A DNA stretch of 64,000 nt from Burkholderiales bacterium (lineage in GTDB: Bacteria; Pseudomonadota; Gammaproteobacteria; Burkholderiales; Ga0077523), in NCBI GenBank assembly GCA_022843925.1, contig JALHMS010000008.1, positions 114,509-178,508 of the forward strand, read 5' to 3'. Positions 48,291 through 57,290 of this stretch are shown in pieces. Under the pieces are notes generated by a model that was not told the DNA's origin, ran no database searches, and saw nothing but the letters and a program-made list of their open reading frames with translations. How positions within the stretch are numbered: the stretch's first letter is position 1; each line of letters opens with the position of its first letter. A program made the position numbers and the translations under genes.

Positions 48291-49390
48291 AGTCCGGATT
48301 GCGCCCTCGCGAGTTCGTTGGTGGAGCCCAGTTCCGCGTACCGGTCGCGGCACCACTGCGCGTCGGAGACGCCGTCGCGGACCCGCGCCGCGAGGCGCGC
48401 GCAGGCGGATTCCGCGCCCGTCTCGATGGCGTGCCGGTCGATCGTCGCGAGCGTGATGAGGATGTCCTCCCGCAGCGTGCGGTGTTCGTGGGTCTTGGGG
48501 TCGACGAACGTGCCGTCGAGCCCGAACCGGCAGGCCTGGAATCGGTTGAAGGTGTAGACGAGGTAGTCGTCCTCTGCCGGCATGTACGTGCGCTCGATCA
48601 TCAGCATGCGCGAGAGCGCCTGGATATAGCCGGCGATGTCCGCCGCCGTCTCGACCGTGAGCGGCGTGTCGCACACGCGCACCTCGATGGTCCCGAACTC
48701 GGGCTTGGGGCGGATATCCCAGTAGAAGTCCTTCATGCCCTCGACGACGCCGGTCGCCGTCATCTTGTCGAAGTAGGCGCCGAACTCCCGCCACGACTCC
48801 ACGAACGGCGCCCGCCCGCTCAGGGGAAAGGCGAAGACCGAGTTGAGGCGCGCCGAAGCGAAGCCGGTGTCCGTCCCCTGGACGAAGGGGGAGGAGGCCG
48901 AGAGCGCGATGAACTGCGGCACGTAGCGCGAGAGGCAGTGCAAAAGGAAGAGCGCCTCGTCGGGCGACGGACAGCCGACGTGGATGTGCTGCCCGAAGAT
49001 CGTGAACTGCTTGGCGAGATAGCCGTACAGGCTGGAGATGTGATGGAAGCGCGGCGTGTCGTAGATGCGGCGCTCGGCCCAATGCTGGAACGGATGCGTG
49101 CCGCCGCCCGCGACCGCGACGTTCAGCGTGTCGGCGGTCTCGCAGAGCACGTCGCGGATCTCGCGCAGCTCGGCGAGCAGCGTGTCGTGGCTGCGGTGGA
49201 TCGAGGTGCTGATCTCGATCATGCTCTGGGTCAGCTCGGGCTTGATGTCCCCCGGGTGCTTGCGACGCGCGACCGCGGCCATGAGGTCGGCGGCGACGGG
49301 CGTGAGGTCGTAGTCGACGCGCGAGAGCAGCTGCAGTTCCAGTTCGACGCCGAGCGAGAGCGCCTCCGATGCGCTAAAGGGTTCGAGCAT
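48275..49390 (-). CDS. YbdK-type carboxylate-amine ligase (GCS2 family)
   Basis: 371 aa, glutamate-cysteine ligase family 2 fold. [47 protein letters not shown] and [20 protein letters not shown] are diagnostic. E. coli YbdK shows weak gamma-glutamyl-cysteine ligase activity; the physiological substrate in this group is not established. It overlaps the antiporter gene by 17 bp and the C26 hydrolase gene by 16 bp, so all three form one operon. Confidence 0.9.
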   Translation of the reverse strand: MLEPFSASEALSLGVELELQLLSRVDYDLTPVAADLMAAVARRKHPGDIKPELTQSMIEISTSIHRSHDTLLAELREIRDVLCETADTLNVAVAGGGTHPFQHWAERRIYDTPRFHHISSLYGYLAKQFTIFGQHIHVGCPSPDEALFLLHCLSRYVPQFIALSASSPFVQGTDTGFASARLNSVFAFPLSGRAPFVESWREFGAYFDKMTATGVVEGMKDFYWDIRPKPEFGTIEVRVCDTPLTVETAADIAGYIQALSRMLMIERTYMPAEDDYLVYTFNRFQACRFGLDGTFVDPKTHEHRTLREDILITLATIDRHAIETGAESACARLAARVRDGVSDAQWCRDRYAELGSTNELARAQSGLWMRR

Positions 49391-50633
49391 GTTCCGTCCC
49401 CGGGACGCGCGCGTGGGTGGTCTCGCCCGCGAAGCGCAGCGCGATCGCGCACGCCACCGGGCCCGCGATCTCCACGATGAAGAGGGCGCCCACCACGATG
49501 CTCGTCACCGCGGCGGCGACGTCGAGCCGGGCGAGCGGTGCGTGGTTCACGAGCAGCAGGGTGAGCGCCGACATCGGCGTGAGCGCGACACCGACCAGCA
49601 CACCCTTCTGCGTCGTGAGTCCGCTCGGGCGGGCCAGGGCCGCGGCGACCGAGATCTTCGCGGCACTCCGCAGGGCCACGACGCCGAGCGCGGCACCACT
49701 GCCCGCGAGGAGCGCCGCGATGTCGATGCGGATGCCCGTCAGCACGAAGAGCAGCACGACGAGCACGCCGCCCGCGGTGCCGAAGTGCGGCGGGAAGAGG
49801 ACCAGCCGTGTGGAACGATGCCGCAGCAGCAGTCCGCCCAGCAGCAGGGCGAGCGGCGTCGAGAGCCCGGTCTGCATCGCGACCGTCCCGCACAGCAGGA
49901 TCACCGAGAGGGCGAGCAGGAACGCGTCGGCGCCTGGCCCGGAGAAGGCGCGGAAGATCCGGTCGAGCACCAGCGCGGTGACCACGCCCAGCAGCAGCGA
50001 TCCGCAGAGCAGCCGGACCGGCTGCAGCAGCGTCGGCATCGTGTCGCTGACGCCGAGATGCAGCACGGCCACGAGGGTCTCGAGCAGCACGATGCTGTAG
50101 ATCGCGTTGAGGGCGCACAGGAGCATCGCCCGCTCCGTCGCCTGGCCACGGGCCCGCAATTCGTGGGCGATGCGGAGCAGCACCGCCGGAGAACTGGCAA
50201 CGCAGATCGCGGCGACGACTCCGGCGACAGCGGTGTCGGCCCCGATCGCCAGCAGCAGGCCACCGACGGCGCCGAAGGTGATCGTCGCTTCGAGCAGGCT
50301 GGTCGCCAGGAGCCATGGATTGCGTCGCAGCCAGGCGAGGTCGACGCGGCTCCCGAGCTCGAAGACGACGAGGCCGAGCGCCATCTCCCCGACCACGTGC
50401 AGCGGCGCGATGTCATCGGGTGTCACGAACCCCAGCCACGACGGGCCGATCAGCGCGCCGCAGAGAAGGTAACCGGTGACCCGCGGCAGGCGCAGCACGC
50501 GGCGGGCCGCTTCGGCCACCACGATGCCCGCGACGAGCAGCAGCGCGAATCGCGTACTGAAGTCCAGCGTGGTGGCCATGGCGTCGATCGGCGCCGTGAC
50601 CAGCGTCGTGTACAGCGTGCGTAGGGATTCCAT
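49374..50633 (-). CDS. CPA2-type cation:proton antiporter (membrane domain only)
   Basis: 419 aa with about 12 membrane helices. [20 protein letters not shown] and [20 protein letters not shown] are typical of the Kef/GerN type. There is no C-terminal TrkA-N domain, unlike KefB/KefC. Cytoplasmic gating by a separate partner is possible. First gene of the operon with the YbdK-like ligase and C26 hydrolase. The Met at 50633 is preferred over one five codons earlier. Confidence 0.87.
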   Translation of the reverse strand: MESLRTLYTTLVTAPIDAMATTLDFSTRFALLLVAGIVVAEAARRVLRLPRVTGYLLCGALIGPSWLGFVTPDDIAPLHVVGEMALGLVVFELGSRVDLAWLRRNPWLLATSLLEATITFGAVGGLLLAIGADTAVAGVVAAICVASSPAVLLRIAHELRARGQATERAMLLCALNAIYSIVLLETLVAVLHLGVSDTMPTLLQPVRLLCGSLLLGVVTALVLDRIFRAFSGPGADAFLLALSVILLCGTVAMQTGLSTPLALLLGGLLLRHRSTRLVLFPPHFGTAGGVLVVLLFVLTGIRIDIAALLAGSGAALGVVALRSAAKISVAAALARPSGLTTQKGVLVGVALTPMSALTLLLVNHAPLARLDVAAAVTSIVVGALFIVEIAGPVACAIALRFAGETTHARVPGTEHARTL

Positions 50634-50881
50634 GGCGCCTCGCTGCAAGGATGTAACGGATTGCGATCAGCCGGGCCCGGAGGTCGGCGGCTTCGGAAGT
50701 CTGCCGGCTCTACCGCCATGCAGCGGCACGGGGAGCCGGCGAGTCTGCGACTGGGATGACCCGTACGATGGTGCGGGAGTTCCCGGTGTGCCCGGCGGAT
50801 GTCCGGCGAGGGCCGGGACCGGCAGCCCGAAGGGCGGCCGGTGTGCTGCGGGGCTGCGGGAGGATGTCTCCCGCAGGGACG
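50634..50881. other. 248-bp spacer, nothing recognised
   Basis: Spacer between the antiporter gene start and the ClpP-like gene end (both minus strand). No coding frame, RNA or clear terminator. It likely contains the promoter of the antiporter operon. Confidence 0.4.
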
Positions 50882-51538
50882 TCAGGCCAACTGGTCGTGC
50901 CGCTGGATGATCTTCCCGACGATGCCGTACGTCACGGCTTCCTCGGCGTTCATCCAGTAGTCCCGCTCCATGTCGGTCAGCACCTGCGCGTGAGGCTTGC
51001 CCGTTTCCTGCGAGATCGTGCGCGCGATGCGTTCGCGGGTACGGAGGATCTCCTTCGCCTGGATCGCGATGTCGGAGGCCTGCCCGCCCATGCCGCCCGC
51101 GGGCTGGTGGATCATGAAGCGCGTGTTGGGCAGACACACGCGGCGTTCCTTCGGGGCGGCGAGGAAGATGTGGGTGCCGGCGCTCGCGACCCAGCCCGTG
51201 CCGATGGTCGTGACCGGGGCGCGGACGAACTTGATCATGTCGTGGATGGCATCGCCGGACTCCACGTGGCCGCCGGGCGAGGAGATCAGCATGCGGATCG
51301 GTGCGTCGGATTCCTGCGCCAGCGCGATCAGGCGCTCGCACACAGCGCGCGCGGTGGCGGAGTTGATCTCGCCGAAGATCAGCACGAAACGGGATTCGAA
51401 CGAGAGCTTCTCGACGATGCGCTCGCTCTTGGCGGTGCCGGTGTTGGGCTTGTCGTTTTCGGTCACGGGGTCTTCCATCGGTTCGTCGTTCGGTTCGTCG
51501 TACGGGTCTTCCATCGGGTCTTCCATCGAATGTTCCAT
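50882..51538 (-). CDS. ClpP-like serine protease with acidic N-terminal repeat
   Basis: 218 aa. The ClpP domain has Ser119 in GTGWVASAGTHIFLA, His in NTRFMIHQPAGGMGGQASDI and Asp in LTDMERDYWMNAEEAVTYG, the full triad in the right order. Residues ~1-35 are an acidic Met-Glu-Asp-Pro/Asn-Asp-Glu-Pro repeat (MEHSMEDPMEDPYDEPNDEP) encoded by tandem 12-bp units; normal ClpP has a short propeptide here. No clpX or tig gene is adjacent, so it is probably a second ClpP paralogue. Start among the repeated ATGs is uncertain. Confidence 0.85.
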   Translation of the reverse strand: MEHSMEDPMEDPYDEPNDEPMEDPVTENDKPNTGTAKSERIVEKLSFESRFVLIFGEINSATARAVCERLIALAQESDAPIRMLISSPGGHVESGDAIHDMIKFVRAPVTTIGTGWVASAGTHIFLAAPKERRVCLPNTRFMIHQPAGGMGGQASDIAIQAKEILRTRERIARTISQETGKPHAQVLTDMERDYWMNAEEAVTYGIVGKIIQRHDQLA

Positions 51539-51641
51539 CGGGTCGTCCAGATGTGGGTTGCAGACCGGTGATTGTGGCACAGCGCCTCCGTGCGGCGGAT
51601 GCCCGGTCGCGCAGGCCGTTGCACGCGCCCCCTGCGGCTGC

Positions 51642-52055
51642 TCAGAGACCCTCGGCAGTTCGTCGGGCCGCGATCCAGTCGGCATCCGCGGCGAGGCGCT
51701 TGCCGATCGCCGAGCCCGGGGCCACGACGCGCCAGAAGGGTGTCACCTCGCTCGCGGGCCGGCCCGCCCGGATGTCCTCCCACGCCGCCTCGGCCACCAT
51801 CCGGACGAAGACGGCGGTCGAGACCGGACATGCCGCCTCGCAGTCGTGGGCCCGCGCGATCCCGTCGCGGAACGCCTGGATCGATCGACTCTCACCCGGC
51901 GGGATGCGGCGGAGGTGCTCCTCGACGATGCGCGGCGTGGCGACGAACATGCGTGTGCCGGCCGCCAGGCCCGCGAAATCGGTTTCGAGCGTGACGCGCT
52001 TCGGATCGCGTGGCGCCGCCACCTTGTCCTTCCAGGACGCCCGGCGAGCCTGCAT
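51642..52055 (-). CDS. Alkyltransferase-like (MGMT/ATL-fold) protein
   Basis: 137 aa. RMFVATPRIVEEHLRRIPPG, SIQAFRDGIARAHDCEAACPVSTAVFV and ASEVTPFWRVVAPGSAIG align in order with small MGMT-family proteins of the alkyltransferase-like type, which have a winged-helix DNA-binding fold. Two Cys are present (CEAAC), but whether one equals the alkyl-acceptor PCHRV Cys cannot be told; no PCHRV motif is seen. ATG at 52055 has GAGGAGG upstream; a GTG eight codons earlier is less likely. Confidence 0.62.
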   Translation of the reverse strand: MQARRASWKDKVAAPRDPKRVTLETDFAGLAAGTRMFVATPRIVEEHLRRIPPGESRSIQAFRDGIARAHDCEAACPVSTAVFVRMVAEAAWEDIRAGRPASEVTPFWRVVAPGSAIGKRLAADADWIAARRTAEGL

Positions 52056-52364
52056 GGTCCCATCCTCCTCGATCTTCACGCCGACGATCCGTAGGCGCGT
52101 CGGCTAAGGATAGCCTCCGTCGGCCCCAGGGAGGAGGCCGATGCAGGTCACCGGAGGCACCCGCGTTCCCACGATGATGCTTGCATGACCGGGCACGCAG
52201 TCCTTTCGGCACTCCGGCACCCTCGTTTCGGATCACCCGAAGCCGGACATCGCCAACACCGAACCGCAGCAATCGACCGCCAGACTTCGCGGAAGGATGC
52301 GATGGCGAGCCACGGCGTATCCGTCCAACGCATCCGCGTTCCACAACGGCTCGGGAGCCCTTCG

Positions 52365-53093
52365 ATGAAATCCATGCGCGTGATTCTCGCCGTGACTTTC
52401 GCGGTTGCCAGCAGTCTTGCGGCGCACGTCGAGGCCGCCTCGGTCGAAGCCTTCGCCAACGCCACCGTGCAGCCTGGCGGCGTGCGGACCGGCAGCAGCG
52501 GTCTCGCCTTCTTCAACGTCGAGGGCAGCGACTTCGGGAACTTCGCGTCGTACGCCGCAGCCCGGTTCGATCTGTCGGGTATCAAGAGCCGGTTCGATGC
52601 GGACTTCGGTGCAGGCCTCTGGGTCATCGACAGCATTGCTCTGCAACTGACGCAATCCAACGCCAGCTTCACGGCCTCCGGCGCCGTCGACGTGCTCTTC
52701 ACCGCGGACGACCTGGTGGCGATCTCCGCGCCCAGCCCGCTCACGTACGACACATTCGCCACGAGCTTTCCCGATGCCGCCCGGATCACTGGCTACACAT
52801 TCACCGAAGTGTCGACCGGGCACGTCGAGACCCATCCGCTGTTCGACCGACTCGCACTGAACTCCGCGGGCGCGAACGCCCTCGCGGCCGATGTGGCGGG
52901 CGATGCCGTCACCACGTTGCTGATGCGCGATGCGTCTACGGGTGTCGCGGCCACCTATGCGGGCTACACGAACTTCACGTACGCCGGCCCGACCCTGGTG
53001 GTGATGGCGGCTGCGGTACCCGAACCGTCCACCTACCTGATGCTGCTCGCCGGTGCGGGCGTGCTCGCCGCCGCCGGCCGCCGCCGCCGCTGA
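52365..53093 (+). CDS. PEP-CTERM exported protein of unknown function
   Basis: 242 aa. Signal peptide (RVILAVTFAVASSLAAHVEA), beta-rich domain (FANATVQPGGVRTGSSGLAF, ARFDLSGIKSRFDADFGAGL) and sorting signal PEPSTYLMLLAGAGVLAAAG followed by RRRR. GGGAG precedes the ATG. The 285-bp spacer upstream shows nothing else. The nuclease-like PEP-CTERM gene begins 49 bp downstream on the same strand, so the two may be co-transcribed and co-exported. Confidence 0.83.
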   Translation: MKSMRVILAVTFAVASSLAAHVEAASVEAFANATVQPGGVRTGSSGLAFFNVEGSDFGNFASYAAARFDLSGIKSRFDADFGAGLWVIDSIALQLTQSNASFTASGAVDVLFTADDLVAISAPSPLTYDTFATSFPDAARITGYTFTEVSTGHVETHPLFDRLALNSAGANALAADVAGDAVTTLLMRDASTGVAATYAGYTNFTYAGPTLVVMAAAVPEPSTYLMLLAGAGVLAAAGRRRR

Positions 53094-53141
53094 TCGTTTC
53101 GACCCACCCACATGTTCCACCGACCATCCGAGGCCCCGTCC

Positions 53142-54596
53142 ATGTCCACCCGACTCAAACCCGTCGTCGCCGCTGTGTTGTGCGCGCTCGCCGCTTCCGC
53201 GTCCGCCGAAACGGTCCGCTTCGCCGCATTCAACGCCTCCCTGAACCGCAACGCGAGCGGCCAGCTGCTCTCCGATCTGGCACAGCCCGGCATCGTCGAC
53301 TTCTCCGCCAACTGGTCGTCCAGCGTGGCCGGACTGAGCACCGAGCAGCGACGGGTCCTGCAGGCGCACTACGTCGCCGAGGTCCTGCAGCGCGTGCAGG
53401 CCGATGTGTTGCTGGTGAACGAGTTCGACCACGATTTCGCGGGTGTGGCGGGTGCCAACAGCACCGCCAATGCCTTCGGCTACTCCAGCACGTCAGCGCA
53501 GCGGTTCCAGGACAATTTCCTCTCGGTGCCCCACGGTGGCGGCGCCACCGGCCGCAGTGCCACCGAGGCCATCAGCTACGGGTACCGCTACACGCCGAAC
53601 ACGAACACCGGCGTGCCATCGGGATTCGACCTCAACAACAACGGCGTGGTCGCCGGTGGCGACGATGCCTACGGGTTCGGCAACTTCCCCGGGCAGTTCG
53701 GTTTCACGATCTACTCCAAGTACGAGATCGTCGATGTCCGGACCTTCCAGAACTTCCTGTGGAAGGACATGCCGGGCAACCTGCTGACCAATGATCCGAC
53801 GGGCAACCGGCTGTCCGGTCCCGGTGGCTTCTACAGCCCGGCGGAGGTCGACATCCTTCGTCTGTCGTCCAAGAACCACGTGGACGTGACCCTGCTGATC
53901 GAGGGCCAGCAGGTGCACTTCCTCACCGCGCATCCGACGCCGCCCACTTTCGATGGCGCGGAGGATCGCAACGGCAAGCGCAACCACGACGAGATCCGCT
54001 TCTGGGCCGACTACGTCGCCGGTGGCGCGCAGGCCGCATACATCTACGACGACCAGGGCGGTGTCGGCGGGCTCGCGGGCGGCGCGAAGTTCGTGATCGC
54101 CGGCGACTACAACGCCGATCCGATCGACGGCGACAGCTTCAAGGGTCTGATCGGCGGCACGCAGTACAACGCGATCGGCCAGTTGCTCGACAACCCGCTC
54201 ATCACCGACCCCCGGCCGTCCAGCGCGGGTGGCACGGCTGCGGCCACCGACCCGTCCAACAACGGCCCTGCCAACCAGTCGCATCTCGGGGATCCTGCCC
54301 TGGACACGGCGGACTTCAACGATACGGCACCCGGCAACCTGCGGGTCGACTACGTCCTGCCGTCCGCCAATCTCGCCGTGACGGGCGCCGGCGTGTACTG
54401 GCCTACCCGCAGCGACGCGGAGTTCCCGTTGGTCGGGACCTTCAACAATCAGAACCTGTTCGGCGGGCTTCCCACGTCGGACCACAAGGCCGTGTGGGTG
54501 GACGTGGAGATCGCGCCCATTCCCGAACCCGGGACGTACGCGCTCATGGGCATCGGCCTCGGTCTGATTGGCTGGACGGCGCGGCGCCGCCGCTGA
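53142..54596 (+). CDS. PEP-CTERM exported endonuclease/exonuclease/phosphatase-fold protein
   Basis: 484 aa. Signal peptide (LKPVVAAVLCALAASASA), then an EEP-fold domain: VRFAAFNASLNRNASG, VLLVNEFDHDF, VIAGDYNADPIDGDSFKGLI, LRVDYVLPSANL and TSDHKAVWVDVEI, giving the metal/catalytic Asn, Glu, Asp and His positions in the right order. A sorting signal, PIPEPGTYALMGIGLGLIGW plus RRRR, follows. It could be an extracellular DNase, phosphodiesterase or phospholipase. Start MSTRLK has GAGG upstream. Confidence 0.87.
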   Translation: MSTRLKPVVAAVLCALAASASAETVRFAAFNASLNRNASGQLLSDLAQPGIVDFSANWSSSVAGLSTEQRRVLQAHYVAEVLQRVQADVLLVNEFDHDFAGVAGANSTANAFGYSSTSAQRFQDNFLSVPHGGGATGRSATEAISYGYRYTPNTNTGVPSGFDLNNNGVVAGGDDAYGFGNFPGQFGFTIYSKYEIVDVRTFQNFLWKDMPGNLLTNDPTGNRLSGPGGFYSPAEVDILRLSSKNHVDVTLLIEGQQVHFLTAHPTPPTFDGAEDRNGKRNHDEIRFWADYVAGGAQAAYIYDDQGGVGGLAGGAKFVIAGDYNADPIDGDSFKGLIGGTQYNAIGQLLDNPLITDPRPSSAGGTAAATDPSNNGPANQSHLGDPALDTADFNDTAPGNLRVDYVLPSANLAVTGAGVYWPTRSDAEFPLVGTFNNQNLFGGLPTSDHKAVWVDVEIAPIPEPGTYALMGIGLGLIGWTARRRR

Positions 54597-54719
54597 GCGC
54601 CCGGGCGGCGGACGCCGTTCGACGGGGGTGGGCAGCCCGGATGTTTCGCGGTATGTTGGCCGCGGAGGTTGGTCGAGAACTTGCTGCACGACCAGCCATC
54701 TTTCCGGGAGGTCCCGCCC

Positions 54720-55829
54720 ATGTCACGCCACGTCGTCGCCGCCCTCGCAGTCACCGTCTCCGCTCTCGCAGGCTGCGCATCGCCCCTCGAGAGAGAGACT
54801 CCCGACACCACGCCGGAGAACCCCACCGCGGTCCTCGAGACGCATCTCGTCAGTGACGGCATCAAGGGGTTCCTTCCGTTCGACGGCACGACGCGAAGCT
54901 GGACGCGCGCGGACATGCATCGCGAGGACACGACCTTCAAAGGTACGGGCACGTTCTCGAAATACCTCGTCGGCACCAACGACACTTCGCGGATCGAACG
55001 GCTCGATCGCAAGGTCATCTGGACGCTGGACGCCAAGGACAGGACGTACACCGAGTGCCCGCTGAAGGGCTGCCTCGGGCCTGTCGCCGAGCGGCCACAG
55101 GACAAGAAGCCGGAACCGTCGCCGGAGAAGGAGAAGGCAACCGAATGCGAGATGAAGGTGGCGTCGTCCGCGTTCACAGTGAAGCCCACGGGCCAGAAGA
55201 AGGCGATCAACGGGTTCGACACCGACGAGTACCAGGTGGCGTGGGTGGTGACACTGCAGGACCCGAAGGCGCGCAAGACCGTGAGCACGCTCGCGGTCGA
55301 ACTCTGGACCACGCCGCTCACGCCCGCGCTGAAGGAGGCCACGGCCGTGGAGCAGGCCTACGCGAAGGCGCTGGCGACGGAGATCATCGGCATCGTCGCC
55401 CCGCCCGACCAGACGCAGGTGGTGCCCGCCGAGGCCGGCCGGATGATCGACGCGTACCTCACGCAGATGCTCGGCACGAAGGAGAAGTCCGCGTTCCTGA
55501 AGGCCGGCAAGGAGCTGGAGAAGGTGAAGGGTTACCCCGTGCTCACCGTGCTCACGTGGGACATGCGGGGCGACGCGTGTGCCGAGCAGCAGGCCGCCGC
55601 GGATGCCGATGGCAGCAGCGCGCGGGCGTCGATCCCGACCAGCGCCGGCGACGTCCTGTCGTCGGTGACCGACTACTTCGTGAAGAAGAAGACCGACGAG
55701 ACCATGAAGGAGGCCGCCGGCAAGCCCATCCTCAGCTTCAAGACCGAAGTGAAGTCGCACCGGGTCGAATCGGTGCGGGACTCGAAGTTCGCGCCGCCGA
55801 CCGGGTTCCGCAAGGTGGATCGGAAGTAG
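54720..55829 (+). CDS. Lipoprotein of unknown function
   Basis: 369 aa. Lipobox VSALAGC at the end of a short signal sequence. The mature part has a central Pro/Lys-rich linker (ERPQDKKPEPSPEKEKAT) bounded by two Cys pairs (TECPLKGCLG and ECEMKV), then GFDTDEYQVAWVVTLQDPKA and a helical C-terminal half. Nothing is recognised. The ATG at 54720 has GGGAGG upstream. The stop is 10 bp from the convergent GST gene. Confidence 0.75.
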   Translation: MSRHVVAALAVTVSALAGCASPLERETPDTTPENPTAVLETHLVSDGIKGFLPFDGTTRSWTRADMHREDTTFKGTGTFSKYLVGTNDTSRIERLDRKVIWTLDAKDRTYTECPLKGCLGPVAERPQDKKPEPSPEKEKATECEMKVASSAFTVKPTGQKKAINGFDTDEYQVAWVVTLQDPKARKTVSTLAVELWTTPLTPALKEATAVEQAYAKALATEIIGIVAPPDQTQVVPAEAGRMIDAYLTQMLGTKEKSAFLKAGKELEKVKGYPVLTVLTWDMRGDACAEQQAAADADGSSARASIPTSAGDVLSSVTDYFVKKKTDETMKEAAGKPILSFKTEVKSHRVESVRDSKFAPPTGFRKVDRK

Positions 55830-55839
55830 TCTGTACCGC

Positions 55840-56511
55840 TCAGACGATGATCCCGAACGGCCCGCCGCGCGTCAGCGCGCGCTGGTAGGCCGGACGCGCC
55901 TCGATACGGGCCAGGAACGCGGCGATCCGGGGCCGTGGCGTGCCGGCCGACGCGCGCGCCATCGCCACCTGCAGCGGGAAGCTCATCTGCACGTCGGCGG
56001 CGGTGATGTCCTCGCCGGCGAACCACGGGCTGCGCGCCAGTTCCACCTCGATGTAGTCCAGCTGGTCCCGCAACGTCGGATCGGTGAACCCCTCGCCCAC
56101 CTTCGCGGCGATCCCGCGGGCGATGGGCTTCACGAAGAATGGCATCGGTGCCGAGGCGACGCGGTCGAAGATCAGCTTGAGCAGCAGCGGCGGCATCGCG
56201 GAGCCTTCGGCGAAGTGCAGCCAGTACCGGTAGCGCAACCGCTCCGGTGTCCCGGGCGGCGGGATCATCCGTCCGCCGCCGTGGCGTTCGACGAGGTACT
56301 CGAGAATCGCGCCCGACTCGGCGATCGTGAGGCCGTCCTCCGTCACCACGGGCGAGCGCCCCAGCGGATGCACCTTCCGCAGGCTCTCCGGCGCCCGCGA
56401 GGTCACGGCGTCGCGCTCGTATCGCACCACTTCGTAGGGCACGGCCAGTTCCTCCAGCATCCACAGCACGCGCTGCGAGCGGGAGTTGTTCAGGTGATGC
56501 ACGGTCAGCAT
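55840..56511 (-). CDS. Glutathione S-transferase family protein
   Basis: 223 aa. Thioredoxin-fold N-terminal domain (LTVHHLNNSRSQRVLWMLEE, with Ser in SRSQRVLW as the likely catalytic residue; VTEDGLTIAESGAILEYLVE for glutathione binding) and an all-helical C-terminal domain (WFAGEDITAADVQMSFPLQV). It conjugates or reduces with glutathione; substrate unknown. Start at 56511, the first Met before the family N terminus. Divergent from the ECF sigma factor gene across 92 bp. Confidence 0.9.
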   Translation of the reverse strand: MLTVHHLNNSRSQRVLWMLEELAVPYEVVRYERDAVTSRAPESLRKVHPLGRSPVVTEDGLTIAESGAILEYLVERHGGGRMIPPPGTPERLRYRYWLHFAEGSAMPPLLLKLIFDRVASAPMPFFVKPIARGIAAKVGEGFTDPTLRDQLDYIEVELARSPWFAGEDITAADVQMSFPLQVAMARASAGTPRPRIAAFLARIEARPAYQRALTRGGPFGIIV

Positions 56512-56603
56512 GGCGACGATCACTCCGGAGCGGATCGACCGAGGATACCTGCGTCCGGAGCCGATCCGGACGCCGTCTGCATCCGGAAGCGCGGCGCCTG
56601 CGT

Positions 56604-57290
56604 ATGGCAGACATCGATCCCGGGAAGTCCCGCTTGGCGCCAAGTACCTCCGCTCCGATGGAGCCAGCCTCCGCCGATGCGCCCTGCGCAGGATCCGGTG
56701 CGCCCGTGGATTCCGAGCCGCAGTCGTTGGAACTCGCGGTCCTGATCGGACGCATCGCCCGGCAGGAGGAGGCAGCCCTGGTCGCGCTGCACGATGCCGT
56801 GCTCGGCCGGGTGCATGGTCTTGTGCGGCGCATCGTCCGGGACGAGCGTTGCGCCGAGGAAGTCACGGAGGACGTCTTCTTCCAGGTGTGGCGCCAGGCG
56901 GACCGCTACGACCCCGCGCGCGGGCGTCCGTTGGGCTGGATCCTGACCATCGCCCGGACGCGCGCGCTCGACAGCCTGCGTCGCGCCGATCCCGCGACAC
57001 CGCATCCCGATCCGGACCTGCTGCGGGAATCGTGGTCCGGCCAGCCCGACGAGATCGTCGACCTGCTCGGCGCCAGTCGCGAGGCCCTGCATCTGCACAC
57101 CGCCGTGAAGTCGCTCGACCCGCTGCCCCGGCAACTGCTGGCCCTCGCGTTCTTCTGCGGTCTCACGCACGAGGAGATCGCCGTCCGCTCCGACCTGCCG
57201 CTGGGAACGGTGAAGTCGCAGATCCGGCGGGCCCTCATCACCCTGCGCGATGCCCTCTCGCCTCACCTGCAACGGAGCCCCGCGGGATGA
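56604..57290 (+). CDS. ECF RNA polymerase sigma factor
   Basis: 228 aa. Region 2: LHDAVLGRVHGLVRRIVRDE, CAEEVTEDVFFQVWRQAD and RPLGWILTIARTRALDSLRR. Region 4 HTH: LPRQLLALAFFCGLTHEEIA and LPLGTVKSQIRRALITLRDA. Extra ~40 N-terminal residues of low complexity. Coupled to the cupin protein by an ATGA overlap, the usual layout for a sigma factor and its regulator. Group resembles sigma factors paired with ChrR-like cupin anti-sigmas. Confidence 0.92.
   Translation: MADIDPGKSRLAPSTSAPMEPASADAPCAGSGAPVDSEPQSLELAVLIGRIARQEEAALVALHDAVLGRVHGLVRRIVRDERCAEEVTEDVFFQVWRQADRYDPARGRPLGWILTIARTRALDSLRRADPATPHPDPDLLRESWSGQPDEIVDLLGASREALHLHTAVKSLDPLPRQLLALAFFCGLTHEEIAVRSDLPLGTVKSQIRRALITLRDALSPHLQRSPAG

Noticed and set aside
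47472..49082. A 536-residue fusion of the C26 hydrolase with upstream sequence
   Set aside because: The upstream part is an alternative frame of the YbdK-like gene; the hydrolase itself has normal length from the GTG at 48290.
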